Source: TMP-24 sp041397305
Lineage (GTDB): Bacteria > Pseudomonadota > Alphaproteobacteria > Rhodobacterales > Rhodobacteraceae
Assembly: GCA_041397305.1 (NCBI GenBank)
Contig: JAWKWX010000013.1
Location: 18,340 to 82,339 of the forward strand
Length of the DNA: 64,000 bases
Reading direction: 5' to 3'
Below, piece after piece: positions 1 to 8,659 of the stretch (position 1 is the first letter of the stretch; each line of letters starts with the position of its first letter). The position numbers and the translations under genes are program-made. Below the pieces are notes generated by a model. The model was not told the DNA's origin, did not search any database, and saw only the letters and a program-made list of their open reading frames with translations.

Positions 1-940
1 TCCTCAGGAAGCCGCAGATGATGTTCGCCGCGTAATCCTTCTGGATTTCGAAGAAATCGCCTTCGTCGGCGATCTTCTGGATCAGTTCCTTCATGTCATA
101 GGGCTGGTTCGGGTTGTCCGGCACCAGCGTATCGAGGCTCGCCTCGATGCGGGCGGGGTCGTCGAAGAACGGCCGGGTCGGCGCCTTCTCGCGGTTGTTG
201 AGCGGCAGGAAGTCGAACAGGCGCCGGATTTCTGCCAGCGCCTCGACATCGTTCTCGAAGGCGCCGTCGGCGACCGAAGATTTCCTGGTGTGGGTCGAGG
301 CGCCCCCCAGTTCCTCGGCGGTGACGATTTCGTTCGTGACGGTCTTCACCACATCGGGGCCAGTCACGAACATGTAGGACGTATCCTTTACCATGAAGAT
401 GAAGTCGGTCATGGCGGGCGAGTAGACCGCACCGCCCGCGCAAGGCCCCATGATGACCGAGATTTGCGGCACCACGCCCGAGGCCATGATGTTGCGCTGG
501 AAGACATCGGCATAACCGGCAAGCGAGGCGACGCCTTCCTGGATGCGCGCGCCGCCGGAATCGTTCAGCCCGATCACCGGCGCGCCGTTCTGCATCGCCA
601 TATCCATGATCTTGCAGATCTTCTGGGCGTGGGTCTCCGACAGCGAACCGCCGAAGACGGTGAAGTCCTGGGAGAAGACATAGACCATCCGGCCGTTGAT
701 CGTGCCCCAGCCGGTGACCACGCCGTCGCCGGAGGGCCTGTCGGCCTCCATGCCGAAATCCACGCAGCGGTGGGCGACGAACATGTCGAATTCCTCGAAA
801 GACCCCTCGTCGAGCAGCAACTCGATCCGCTCGCGCGCCGTGAGCTTGCCGCGCGCATGCTGGGCGTCGATGCGGCGCTGGCCGCCGCCCAGGCGGGCCG
901 TCGCCCGGCGGGCCTCGAGCTGTTCAAGGATATCTTTCAT
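1..940 (-). CDS. pccB: Propionyl-CoA carboxylase beta chain (C-terminus cut by window edge)
   Basis: Carboxyltransferase subunit of biotin-dependent propionyl-CoA carboxylase, making methylmalonyl-CoA from propionyl-CoA. The first ~313 residues are visible: a start MKDILEQLEARR, the acyl-CoA-binding stretch GLNDSGGARIQEG, and MGPCAGGAVYSPA (oxyanion/biotin region), all typical of the family (~510 aa complete). The ATG at 940 follows a strong GGGAGGCGGAG ribosome site on the minus strand. The gene runs off the left edge. A TTTGCAAA-type site lies about 70 bp upstream and a PccR homologue is encoded 1.9 kb away, which supports propionyl- rather than acetyl- or methylcrotonyl-CoA as substrate. 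Confidence 0.93.
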   Translation of the reverse strand, partial: MKDILEQLEARRATARLGGGQRRIDAQHARGKLTARERIELLLDEGSFEEFDMFVAHRCVDFGMEADRPSGDGVVTGWGTINGRMVYVFSQDFTVFGGSLSETHAQKICKIMDMAMQNGAPVIGLNDSGGARIQEGVASLAGYADVFQRNIMASGVVPQISVIMGPCAGGAVYSPAMTDFIFMVKDTSYMFVTGPDVVKTVTNEIVTAEELGGASTHTRKSSVADGAFENDVEALAEIRRLFDFLPLNNREKAPTRPFFDDPARIEASLDTLVPDNPNQPYDMKELIQKIADEGDFFEIQKDYAANIICGFLR

Positions 941-1010
941 CTCCGCCTCCCTCGCGCGATTGATCCTCTATAGGGCGGACGATCCGCGGCGCAAAGCAGA
1001 CTCTGGAAAA

Positions 1011-1050
1011 TTTGCAAATTCTTGGCAGTCATCAAGGTGCAAATTGCAAA
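1011..1050. promoter_or_regulatory. Candidate PccR operator upstream of pccB
   Basis: A perfect TTTGCAAA (1011-1018) is followed by the tandem TGCAAATTGCAAA (1038-1050). Regulators of the short-chain acyl-CoA family (PccR, RamB) are known to bind paired TTTGCAAA-like sequences, and pccB is the known PccR target in Rhodobacter. The spacing here is not the ideal 4-bp gap, so the assignment is inferred from motif and context. Confidence 0.55.
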
Positions 1051-1115
1051 CTCGTCCCTCTTGCCAAACCGCGGCCGCCATGGTTCCGATGCGCGGCCAT
1101 CAGCGCGAGTTCATC

Positions 1116-1469
1116 ATGCCCGCCCTACCCGTTCCGGTCCTGACCATCTGTCTTCTCGTCGCCTCGAACATCTTCATGACCTTCGCCTGGTACGGGCATC
1201 TGAAGTTCAAGGCCGCGCCGCTTTATCTGGTGATCCTCGCAAGCTGGGGGATCGCGCTTTTCGAATATGTGCTGCAGGTTCCCGCGAACCGCTACGGCCA
1301 TGGCACCTTCTCTGCCGCGCAACTGAAGACCATTCAGGAGGTCATCACGCTTTCGGTCTTCACCGTCTTCTCCTGGGCCTATCTCGGCGAAAGGATCGGC
1401 TGGCAACAGGGCCTGGGCTTTGCCTTCATCGCGCTCGGCGCCTGGTTCGTCTTTCAGGGGCGGACTTAG
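1116..1469 (+). CDS. DUF486 family small membrane protein (DMT superfamily)
   Basis: A 117-aa integral membrane protein with about four hydrophobic segments. The signatures FAWYGHLK near the first helix, VPANRYGHGTFSAAQLKTIQEVITL in the middle and the C-terminal GAWFVFQGR are characteristic of DUF486, a short relative of drug/metabolite transporters of unknown function. The ATG at 1116 is chosen because it opens directly on the hydrophobic helix; upstream codons in the same frame are not protein-like. It diverges from pccB, with the TTTGCAAA elements in between, and precedes the MFS gene by 40 bp on the same strand. Confidence 0.85.
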   Translation: MPALPVPVLTICLLVASNIFMTFAWYGHLKFKAAPLYLVILASWGIALFEYVLQVPANRYGHGTFSAAQLKTIQEVITLSVFTVFSWAYLGERIGWQQGLGFAFIALGAWFVFQGRT

Positions 1470-1509
1470 GCGGATGGACAATTCCCGTCACCGCCTTTAG
1501 CACTGCACG

Positions 1510-2721
1510 ATGAGCCGCCCGCCCCTCCGTTTCCTCGACCGCAGGACCGCGCCGCATGTCGTCACGCTGGTGATACTGGCCGGTCTTTCGACGCTTGCCA
1601 TGAACGTCTTCCTGCCCTCGCTGCCCGGCATGGCGCGCTGGTTCGGGGTCGATTACGCGACCGTCCAGCTTGCTGTGCCGCTCTATCTTGCCGGAAGCGC
1701 GGCCCTGCAGGTCGTCGTCGGCCCGCTGTCCGACCGGTTCGGGCGTCGGCCGGTGATCCTCGCAGCGCTTCTTCTGTTCATCGCGGCCACGCTTACAGGG
1801 CTTTTCGCGCCGAACGTCCACTGGTTTCTCGCGGCGCGGATCGTTCAGGCGGTGGTGGCGACCGGCATGGCCTTGTCGCGCGCCGTGATCGGCGACATGG
1901 TTCCGACCGAGGAAGCCGCCTCGATGATCGGCTATGTCACCATGGCCATGTCGGTGGTGCCGATGATCGGTCCGGCCCTTGGCGGCGCGCTCGACGAAAG
2001 CTTCGGCTGGCAGGGGAGTTTCGTGCTGCTGGCGGCCGCGGGCGTCCTGACCACGCTGCTCGTCTGGTTCGACCTCGGCGAGACGGCCAAACCCTCCGGC
2101 CGCGGGTTTGCCGCCCAGTTCCGCGACTATCCCGCGCTCCTCGCCTCGCCACGGTTCTGGGGCTATGCGGCCGTTGCAAGCCTCGCGTCCGGCGCTTTCT
2201 TCGCCTATCTGGGCGGCGCCCCCTTCGTCGGCGAGAAGGTCTTCAGCCTGTCGCCCGCAGCGGTGGGCTATTATTTCGCTGCCCCTGCCATCGGTTATGC
2301 ACTCGGCAACTTCATCGCGGGGCGCTTCTCGCGCCGGTTCGGTATCGACCGGATGATCCTGGTAGGCACATTGCTCGCCACTGCAACGCTGATCCTTGGC
2401 GCGGTTCTCGCGCGGGCCTTTCCTCCGCACCCGATGCTCTTCTTCCCCTTCACGGGCCTCATGGCCATGGGCAACGGCATGACGCTGCCCAATGCCAATG
2501 CAGGCATGCTGTCGGTGCGGCCGCATCTAGCGGGTTCCGCATCCGGCCTTGGCGGCGCGCTGATGATCGGCGGCGGCGCGCTGCTTGCGGCGATCACCGG
2601 CCATCTTCTGAACGAGGCGACCGGTCATGCGATCCTTCTGGAAGTGATGGCGGCAAGTTCGGCGCTGTCGATCCTCGCCATTCTCCTGGTGATCCGCCGG
2701 GCGCGCCGCGTCCAGCGCTGA
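1510..2721 (+). CDS. Bcr/CflA-type MFS drug exporter
   Basis: A 403-aa, 12-helix major facilitator. Visible motifs are NVFLPSLPGMARWFG in helix 1, the MFS motif A GPLSDRFGRRPV near residue 70, and PMIGPALGGALDESFGWQGSF in the middle, all typical of the Bcr/CflA multidrug subfamily (proton-driven efflux from the cytoplasm). The substrate cannot be read from sequence. It is close behind the DUF486 gene and ends 88 bp before pccR, so the three may share a transcript, although pccR has its own TTTGCAAA site. Confidence 0.88.
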   Translation: MSRPPLRFLDRRTAPHVVTLVILAGLSTLAMNVFLPSLPGMARWFGVDYATVQLAVPLYLAGSAALQVVVGPLSDRFGRRPVILAALLLFIAATLTGLFAPNVHWFLAARIVQAVVATGMALSRAVIGDMVPTEEAASMIGYVTMAMSVVPMIGPALGGALDESFGWQGSFVLLAAAGVLTTLLVWFDLGETAKPSGRGFAAQFRDYPALLASPRFWGYAAVASLASGAFFAYLGGAPFVGEKVFSLSPAAVGYYFAAPAIGYALGNFIAGRFSRRFGIDRMILVGTLLATATLILGAVLARAFPPHPMLFFPFTGLMAMGNGMTLPNANAGMLSVRPHLAGSASGLGGALMIGGGALLAAITGHLLNEATGHAILLEVMAASSALSILAILLVIRRARRVQR

Positions 2722-2768
2722 GGTCGAGAAAACTTCGCGAAGAAAGTCGGCGTCGCTTGCGGCACAGC

Positions 2769-2798
2769 TTTGCAAACCCTAGGCTCGCAGTTAGCAAA
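2769..2798. promoter_or_regulatory. Candidate PccR autoregulatory operator
   Basis: TTTGCAAA (2769-2776) and TTAGCAAA (2791-2798) lie as direct repeats 22 bp apart, about two helical turns, ending 11 bp before the pccR start codon. They match the half-site before pccB. Autoregulation is an inference. Confidence 0.5.
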
Positions 2799-2809
2799 GC
2801 GAGGGTGCC

Positions 2810-4204
2810 ATGGCCACACAGAAGCTTTACGCCGGGGTGAAGCTGCGCGAGACCCGCGCGCGGATGGGGCTGACGCAAAAGGTCTTCGCCGACAAGCTCG
2901 GCGTGTCCCTGCCCTATCTGAACCAGATGGAGAACAACCATCGTCCGCTGTCGGCGGCCGTCGTGCTGGCGCTCGCCTCCGACTTCGGCATGGATGTCAC
3001 AGAACTCGCCACCGGCGATGCCGAACGGATCGTGTCGGACATGAAGGAGGCGCTGGCCGATCCGGTCTTTGCCGACACGATGCCGCCGCTCGCCGACCTG
3101 AGGCTCGCCGCCTCGAACGCCCCCGCCTTCGCCCGCGCCTTTCTGGAACTGCATCGCGCCTACCGGCAAAGCCATGAACGGCTCGCCTCGCTTGACGAGG
3201 CGCTCGGGCGCGATGACGCGGGCCCGCGCTCCTCTCCCTGGGAAGAGGTGCGCGATTTCTTCCATTATTGCGACAATTACATCGACGCGGTCGACCGCGC
3301 GGCCGAGCGCTTTGCCGCCCCCGATGGCAAGGTCCAGGATGTGGTCTCGCGCGCCAGTGCGCTTCTGCGCGACAAGGGCCTCAGGATCACCATCGCCGAC
3401 GCGGCCGAGATCCGCGCCCGCGACGGCAGCGATCTGACGATCTCCAGCCGCACCGCGCCGCCGACCCAGCGCTTCCAGATTCTCCACCAGCTGGCGCTCG
3501 TCACCCAGAACGAGCTTCTGGAAGCGACGCTCGACCTCGCGCGCTTCCAGTCCGACACCGCCCGCGCCATCGCCAAGATCGGGCTGGCGAACTATTTCGC
3601 CGGGGCCGCACTGATGCCCTACCGCGCCTTCCATGCCGCCGCCCAGGAGGTGCGTCACGATCTTGAGCGGCTCGCCGACCGGTTCGGCGCCTCGATCGAG
3701 CAGGTGGCGCACCGGCTTTCCACCCTGCAAAGGCCGGGGCTGAAGGGCATCCCCTTCTTCTTCGTCCGCGTCGATCAGGCGGGCACGATCACCAAGCGCC
3801 ATTCGGCCACCCGCCTGCAGTTCGCCCGTTTTGGCGGCGCCTGCCCCTTGTGGAACGTCTACCGCGCCTTCGAGACGCCGGGGCGCTTCATCCGCCAGCT
3901 GGCCGAAACCCCCGACGGCGTGCGCTATCTCTGCCTCGCCCGCGACGTGTCGAAGCCCGGCGGTTCGTTCAACGCCCCCGTGCGCCGCTATGCGATCGCG
4001 CTTGGCTGCGAGGTGAGCCATGCCAAGGGCCTCGTCTATGCCGACGACCTCGACCTGACGAACGCCCGCGCCTATGAGCCGATCGGCATTTCCTGCCGCA
4101 TCTGCGAGCGGCCGAACTGCCACCAGCGCTCGGTGCCGCCGCTCGAACGCAAGCTGAAGATCGACCCCGACCGGCGCGGGCTTCTGCCCTACGACGTGTC
4201 CTGA
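2810..4204 (+). CDS. pccR: PccR-like short-chain acyl-CoA regulator (XRE/ScfR family)
   Basis: 464 aa. An N-terminal XRE helix-turn-helix (about residues 8-65, with LTQKVFADKLGVSLPYLNQMENNHRPLS), a long middle region, and a C-terminal DUF2083 domain ending in the cysteine motif C429-RI-C432-ERPN-C437-HQR. This arrangement defines the ScfR family (RamB, PccR, MccR), which sense short-chain acyl-CoAs and activate assimilation genes. Being 1.9 kb from pccB, with shared TTTGCAAA sites, points to PccR, which controls propionyl-CoA assimilation in Rhodobacter sphaeroides. A RamB-type acetyl-CoA paralogue cannot be fully excluded. Confidence 0.87.
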   Translation: MATQKLYAGVKLRETRARMGLTQKVFADKLGVSLPYLNQMENNHRPLSAAVVLALASDFGMDVTELATGDAERIVSDMKEALADPVFADTMPPLADLRLAASNAPAFARAFLELHRAYRQSHERLASLDEALGRDDAGPRSSPWEEVRDFFHYCDNYIDAVDRAAERFAAPDGKVQDVVSRASALLRDKGLRITIADAAEIRARDGSDLTISSRTAPPTQRFQILHQLALVTQNELLEATLDLARFQSDTARAIAKIGLANYFAGAALMPYRAFHAAAQEVRHDLERLADRFGASIEQVAHRLSTLQRPGLKGIPFFFVRVDQAGTITKRHSATRLQFARFGGACPLWNVYRAFETPGRFIRQLAETPDGVRYLCLARDVSKPGGSFNAPVRRYAIALGCEVSHAKGLVYADDLDLTNARAYEPIGISCRICERPNCHQRSVPPLERKLKIDPDRRGLLPYDVS

Positions 4205-4207
4205 GGA

Positions 4208-4447
4208 TCAGGCCGAGGCGAGGTGCTTCGCGATCTCGTCCTTCAGATGGCCGCGCCGCTTGCGCAGCTCGGTTTCGGCAAGCGCCTCCATCGGCGCGAC
4301 ATTCGTTTCTGCCCGGTGAACCTGGCGGTTGACCTCGTGATATTCGTCCGCCAGGCGCGCGAAATGGGCGTCGCTTATCCTGAGGCGATGAATCTTCTCG
4401 ACCTCCTGCGGGAACTCCTCGGCAAGCTCGTGCGGTGTATGGGACAT
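4208..4447 (-). CDS. DUF465 (YdcH-like) small protein
   Basis: 79 aa, almost all helical. The segment HPLxxEFPQxxEKIHxLRxxDAHFARLADEYHEVNRxVHRAE pattern is the DUF465/YdcH signature, followed by a second helix ending ETELRKRRGHLKDEIAKHL. The start at 4447 follows AAGGA at suitable distance; the longer reading frame upstream is not protein-like. It converges with pccR, 3 bp apart. Function is unknown; family members are abundant short coiled-coil proteins. Confidence 0.87.
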   Translation of the reverse strand: MSHTPHELAEEFPQEVEKIHRLRISDAHFARLADEYHEVNRQVHRAETNVAPMEALAETELRKRRGHLKDEIAKHLASA

Positions 4448-4634
4448 CTGGATTCCTTGTGCTGTCTGGGCTGATTCTAGCCGCGTCGGGACGTCCGCAC
4501 CTTGAGCCTGGTCAAACCGCCGACGACCGTGACGCAATCGGCCCAAGTTCCGCCGGTCGGCTTCTTGCGAAACTCCCGCGTTGCGACCATGGTGCGCGCG
4601 ATTGCACGGCGCGGACTACGGGAACGAACGGCCA

Positions 4635-5759
4635 ATGATCTTTGTCGAGAACGGACCGGGGGGAGAGGCCGCGCTCTTCGACGGCGCGAAGGGCCAGATC
4701 CGTGCCGACGCGCCCGAGGAGGTGGATGCGGCGCTTGCCGCCCTCGACCGGGCACAACGCGACGGGCTCTGGGCTGCGGGGTATGCTTCCTATGAACTCG
4801 GCTATGCGCTCGAACCGCGCCTTGCGCCGCTGATGCCCGAGGCGCGCCGCCTGCCGCTCCTGCAGTTCGGGCTCTACGACGGCCCCTCCGATCCGGCGCC
4901 CTTCCTCGCCGGTTCCGCCGAGGAAGCGCCCGCCGCCCATCTTGATGCCTTGCACCCCGCCTGGACAGCGCAAGATCATGCGGGCGCGCTGCACCGCATC
5001 CTCGACTATATCGCGGCGGGCGACATCTATCAGGCCAACCTGACCATGGCGGTCGAGGCGCGCTGGTCGGGGACGCCTGCGGGCCTTTACGGTGCGCTGC
5101 GCGCGCGCCAGCCGGTGGCGCACGGCGCGTTCGTCGACATGGAAGGAACGCTGCCGATCCTGTCGCGTTCGCCGGAACTTTTCTTCGCGACCGGCGCCGA
5201 GGGCCGGATCGAGACCCGCCCGATGAAGGGCACCGCGCCGCGCGCCTCGAATCCGGCCCATGATACGGCCCTGCGGATGGAACTGCAGGCGAGTATCAAG
5301 AACCGCGCGGAAAACCTTATGATCGTTGATCTTTTGCGCAACGACATCTCGCGCGTCTGCCGGGCGGGCAGCGTGAAAGTGCCGCAGCTTTTCGCCATCG
5401 AAAGCTATGCGACCGTTCATCAGATGGTCAGTCATGTGACCGGCGAGCTCGTGCCCGGCACGACGCCTAGCGCGATTTTCCGGGCGCTCTTTCCCTGTGG
5501 TTCGATCACCGGGGCACCGAAGATCCGGGCGATGGAGATCATCCGCGCGCTTGAGGCCGGCCCGCGCGGGATCTATTGCGGGTCGATAGGCTGGATCGCG
5601 CCGGACGGGTCGTCGCGGTTCAACGTGGCGATCCGCACCCTGACGCTCGACGGCGAGCGCGCGCGCTTTGGCGTCGGTGGCGGTATCGTGGCGGATTCCA
5701 CCGCTGCCAGCGAATATGAGGAGGCGCTGTGGAAGGCACGCTTCGCGATCCTGACCTGA
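4635..5759 (+). CDS. pabB: Aminodeoxychorismate synthase component I
   Basis: 374 aa; converts chorismate plus ammonia to 4-amino-4-deoxychorismate for folate. The chorismate-binding core is intact: DIYQANLTM, KNRAENLMIVDLLRNDISRV, and the signature PCGSITGAPKIRAMEII. It is shorter than E. coli PabB (~450 aa) because the N-terminal TrpE-like lobe is reduced, as in many alphaproteobacteria. It lacks a glutaminase domain, so PabA must be elsewhere. The gene overlaps the next one by 31 bp in a different frame, giving a translationally coupled pabB-pabC pair. Confidence 0.9.
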   Translation: MIFVENGPGGEAALFDGAKGQIRADAPEEVDAALAALDRAQRDGLWAAGYASYELGYALEPRLAPLMPEARRLPLLQFGLYDGPSDPAPFLAGSAEEAPAAHLDALHPAWTAQDHAGALHRILDYIAAGDIYQANLTMAVEARWSGTPAGLYGALRARQPVAHGAFVDMEGTLPILSRSPELFFATGAEGRIETRPMKGTAPRASNPAHDTALRMELQASIKNRAENLMIVDLLRNDISRVCRAGSVKVPQLFAIESYATVHQMVSHVTGELVPGTTPSAIFRALFPCGSITGAPKIRAMEIIRALEAGPRGIYCGSIGWIAPDGSSRFNVAIRTLTLDGERARFGVGGGIVADSTAASEYEEALWKARFAILT

Positions 5760-6349
5760 GGCTGATCGAGACCTTTCGCTGGGATGGGTCGGCCTTTGTC
5801 AGGCTGGAGGCGCATCTGGCGCGCGCCCGCGCGTCAGCCACCGCGCTTGGCTTTTCCTGGGTGGCCTCAGAGGTGGAACGTGCGCTCGGTACCGTCGGCG
5901 GCCACTCGCCGCAGCGCGTCCGCCTGACCATCGGCCGTGACGGGGCTGCGGGGGTGACTGCCGCCTCGCTGCCACCCACCAAAACCGAATGGCGGATCGC
6001 GATCCATCCCGAACCGATTGACGAAGGGAACCCGGCGCGGGGTCACAAGACCACGGACCGAGCGCTCTATGACCGCGCCCGGGCCAGCCTGCCCGAAGGC
6101 GTGGATGAATATCTCTTCCTGAACCGGGGGGGCGAACTGGCCGAGGGCACGATCACCAACCTCTTCGCCGATCTCGGCCACGGTCTCGTGACCCCGCCTC
6201 TCTCGTCCGGCTGCCTGCCGGGCGTGCTGCGCGCGGACCTTCTCGCGTCAGGTCAGGTGCGCGAGGCGGTTCTGACGGCCGATATCCTCGGCGACGCGAG
6301 GCTCTGGGTCGGCAATTCGCTGCGCGGCCTTATCCCCGCGTCTCTTTGA
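5729..6349 (+). CDS. pabC: Aminotransferase class IV, probable 4-amino-4-deoxychorismate lyase
   Basis: 206 aa, starting at a GTG (5729) inside the end of pabB with AGGAGG five bases upstream. The PLP lysine lies in HKTTDRALYDRAR, and EYLFLNRGGELAEGTITNLF matches the fold-IV motif around the PLP phosphate. In context it most likely releases pyruvate from aminodeoxychorismate to give 4-aminobenzoate. It is shorter than E. coli PabC (269 aa), with a reduced N-terminus; in some bacteria the same domain is fused to PabB. A D-amino acid or branched-chain role is less likely given the overlap. Confidence 0.82.
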   Translation: MEGTLRDPDLRLIETFRWDGSAFVRLEAHLARARASATALGFSWVASEVERALGTVGGHSPQRVRLTIGRDGAAGVTAASLPPTKTEWRIAIHPEPIDEGNPARGHKTTDRALYDRARASLPEGVDEYLFLNRGGELAEGTITNLFADLGHGLVTPPLSSGCLPGVLRADLLASGQVREAVLTADILGDARLWVGNSLRGLIPASL

Positions 6350-6863
6350 GAGCGTCAAGCCGCGCCTCGATCGCGCGGAAATGCTCGGTCAACTGGCGCT
6401 GGCGCATGTCGTCGAGCTTTTCATGCAGGCTCAGGATTTCCAGCTCGGCCTTGAGATTGACCTCGTAATCATGCCCTGCCACCTCGCGGTCCTTCGCGGC
6501 CTGGCGGTTCTGGCTCATCATGATGACCGGCGCCTGGATGGCCGCGATCATCGACAGGATCAGGTTGAGAAAGACGAACGGATAGGGGTCGGCGGGCGCC
6601 GTCATCAGCCAGACATTCGAGGCGACCCAGCCCAGGATCAGCGCCGCGAACAGGAAGATGAACGTCCAGGAGCCGCCGAAGGCCGCCACCTGGTCGGCGA
6701 CGCGCTGACCGAGCGTCTGATCGCTGCGAAAGGTTTCGTTGATGTTGCGCGAGATCGCGGCGCGCGCCGCGATGCGCCTCAGGACGCGCTGCTCGCGCTC
6801 CGGCAGATCGTCATAGCCCGCGCTGAGAAGCTTTGCCGCCAGTTCGCGCACGCGCTCGTCCAT
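6330..6863 (-). CDS. DUF1003 membrane protein
   Basis: 177 aa. A polar N-terminal helix region, two transmembrane helices (WTFIFLFAALILGWVASNVWL and PFVFLNLILSMIAAIQAPVIMM) and a C-terminal coiled-coil. The motif NxxLSMIAAIQAPVIMMSQNRQAAKDR identifies DUF1003. The ATG at 6863 is preferred because GGAGG lies five bases before it; in-frame ATG at 6875 and GTG at 6881 have no ribosome site. The 3' end overlaps the convergent pabC by 20 bp. Function is unknown. Confidence 0.85.
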   Translation of the reverse strand: MDERVRELAAKLLSAGYDDLPEREQRVLRRIAARAAISRNINETFRSDQTLGQRVADQVAAFGGSWTFIFLFAALILGWVASNVWLMTAPADPYPFVFLNLILSMIAAIQAPVIMMSQNRQAAKDREVAGHDYEVNLKAELEILSLHEKLDDMRQRQLTEHFRAIEARLDALKETRG

Positions 6864-6884
6864 GCAGTCCTCCATAGGCACCGG

Positions 6885-6926
6885 CCGGGGGCTCTGCCCC
6901 CGGACCCCCGAGGTACTTGAGCCAAG
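6885..6926 (+). repeat. 42-bp dispersed hairpin element, copy 1
   Basis: A perfect 8-bp GC hairpin with 3-nt loop (CCGGGGGC-TCT-GCCCCCGG, 6885-6903), one base, then a 22-bp tail (6905-6926) beginning CCCCCGAGGTACTTG. The 22-bp tail is repeated identically in inverted orientation at 38558-38579. It sits between betA (minus) and the DUF1003 gene (minus), where a terminator would be expected. Confidence 0.8.
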
Positions 6927-7009
6927 ATGATATATGCCGCTTCAGTGTCGCACAAATATCCACGGCGCATGCCCCCGACCATCCGGGACCGGTGGCAGAA
7001 GGCGCCCGC

Positions 7010-8659
7010 CTACCTCTGGGCAGCCGCCCAGCGCGCGTTCAGCCAGGGCGCGGAATTGGCGGGCGCCAGCATGCCTTTGCCGAGGATATGGTCGGCAGCC
7101 TTCTCGCCTGTCATGATCGACGGCGCGTTCAGGTTGCCGTTCGTCACCCGCGGGAAGATCGAGCTGTCGGCGACGCGCAGCCCCTCGACCCCGATCACCC
7201 GGCATTCCGGGTCCACGACCGCCATCCTGTCATCGCGCCGTCCCATGCGCGCGGTGCCGCAGGGGTGATAGGCGCTTTCGGCATGGTCGCGGATGAAGGC
7301 GTCGATCTCTTCGTCGGACTGATATTTCGCGCCCGGCTGAATCTCGTGCTTCACGAAAGGCGCGAACGCTTTCTGACCGAAAATCTCGCGGGTGAGCCGC
7401 ACGCATTTGCGGAAATCGGCCCAGTCGTCGGGATGCGACATGTAGTTGAAGAATATGCGCGGCGCCTCGCGCGGATCGGCGGATTTCAGCGTCACCGCGC
7501 CGCGCGATTTCGACCGCATCGGGCCGACATGGGCCTGGAACCCGTGACCTTCCGACGCGGCCTTGCCGTCATACCGCACGGCAATCGGCAGGAAATGATA
7601 CTGGATGTCGGGATAATCGACGCCCTTGTCCGACCGGATGAAGGCGCAGCTCTCGAACTGGTTCGAAGCACCGAGACCCTTGCCGGTGAACAGCCATTGC
7701 GCCCCGATCACCGCCTTGCCCCAGAGGTTCCAGTACTTGTAAAGCGTGATCGGTTGTTTCGAGGCGAACTGCATATAGATTTCAAGGTGATCCTGGAGGT
7801 TGGCGCCCACACCCGGCCGGTCGGCCACCACCTCGATCCCGTGCTCCTTCAGATGCGCCGCGGCGCCGATGCCCGACAGCATCAGAAGCTTCGGCGTGTT
7901 GATCGACGAGGCGGCGAGGATGACCTCGGCATCGGCCCGGATCACCTCCACCTGGCCGCCGCGTTCGACCTCGACGCCCACGGCGCGGCCGTTCTCGATG
8001 ACCACCTTGCGGGCGAAGGCACGGATCAGCTTGCAGGTCTCTCGTTTCAGCGCGGGTTTCAGATAGGCATTCGCCGCCGACCAGCGACGGCCCTTCCAGA
8101 TCGTCGCCTCCATCGGACCGAAGCCTTCCTGCTTCTCGCCGTTATAGTCGCCGGTCACTTCGTAACCGGCCTGCCGCCCCGCCTCGACGAAAGCATGGAA
8201 GAGCGGATTGGACCGGGGCCCGCGTGTTACATGCAGGGGCCCGTTCGTGCCGCGGAATTCGTTCGGGGCGCCGCCGTGCCAGGTTTCCATCCGGCGGAAA
8301 TAGGGCAGCACATCGGCATAGGACCAGCCCTGCGCGCCCTGATCGGCCCAATGGTCGAAATCCTTCGCATGGCCGCGCACGAAGACCATGCCGTTGATCG
8401 AGGACGAGCCACCCACAACCTTGCCGCGCGGGGTCGCAAGCGTGCGCCCGCCAAGATGCGGTTCCGGTTCTGTCCGGAAGCCCCAGTCATACATCGGCAT
8501 GTTCATCGGATAGGACAGAGCGGCCGGCATCTGGATGAAGGGTCCGGCATCGGTGCCGCCATGTTCGATGACGATCACGCGCTTGCCCGCTTCCGACAGC
8601 CGGTAGGCCAGCGCGCAGCCCGCCGATCCCGCCCCAACGATCACATAGTCGGCCGTCAT
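7010..8659 (-). CDS. betA: Choline dehydrogenase
   Basis: 549 aa GMC oxidoreductase that oxidises choline to betaine aldehyde, membrane-associated. The FAD-binding GAGSAG is at residues 9-14, the GMC signature GKVVGGSSSINGMV near residue 80, and the active-site pair His465 (in YHPCGTARMG) and Asn511 (in GNLNAPS) are present. It is the last gene of the betI-betB-dehydratase-betA run and overlaps the preceding stop by 4 bp (ATGA). Length fits BetA (~550 aa). Other GMC alcohol dehydrogenases are possible in principle, but the operon settles it. Confidence 0.95.
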   Translation of the reverse strand: MTADYVIVGAGSAGCALAYRLSEAGKRVIVIEHGGTDAGPFIQMPAALSYPMNMPMYDWGFRTEPEPHLGGRTLATPRGKVVGGSSSINGMVFVRGHAKDFDHWADQGAQGWSYADVLPYFRRMETWHGGAPNEFRGTNGPLHVTRGPRSNPLFHAFVEAGRQAGYEVTGDYNGEKQEGFGPMEATIWKGRRWSAANAYLKPALKRETCKLIRAFARKVVIENGRAVGVEVERGGQVEVIRADAEVILAASSINTPKLLMLSGIGAAAHLKEHGIEVVADRPGVGANLQDHLEIYMQFASKQPITLYKYWNLWGKAVIGAQWLFTGKGLGASNQFESCAFIRSDKGVDYPDIQYHFLPIAVRYDGKAASEGHGFQAHVGPMRSKSRGAVTLKSADPREAPRIFFNYMSHPDDWADFRKCVRLTREIFGQKAFAPFVKHEIQPGAKYQSDEEIDAFIRDHAESAYHPCGTARMGRRDDRMAVVDPECRVIGVEGLRVADSSIFPRVTNGNLNAPSIMTGEKAADHILGKGMLAPANSAPWLNARWAAAQR

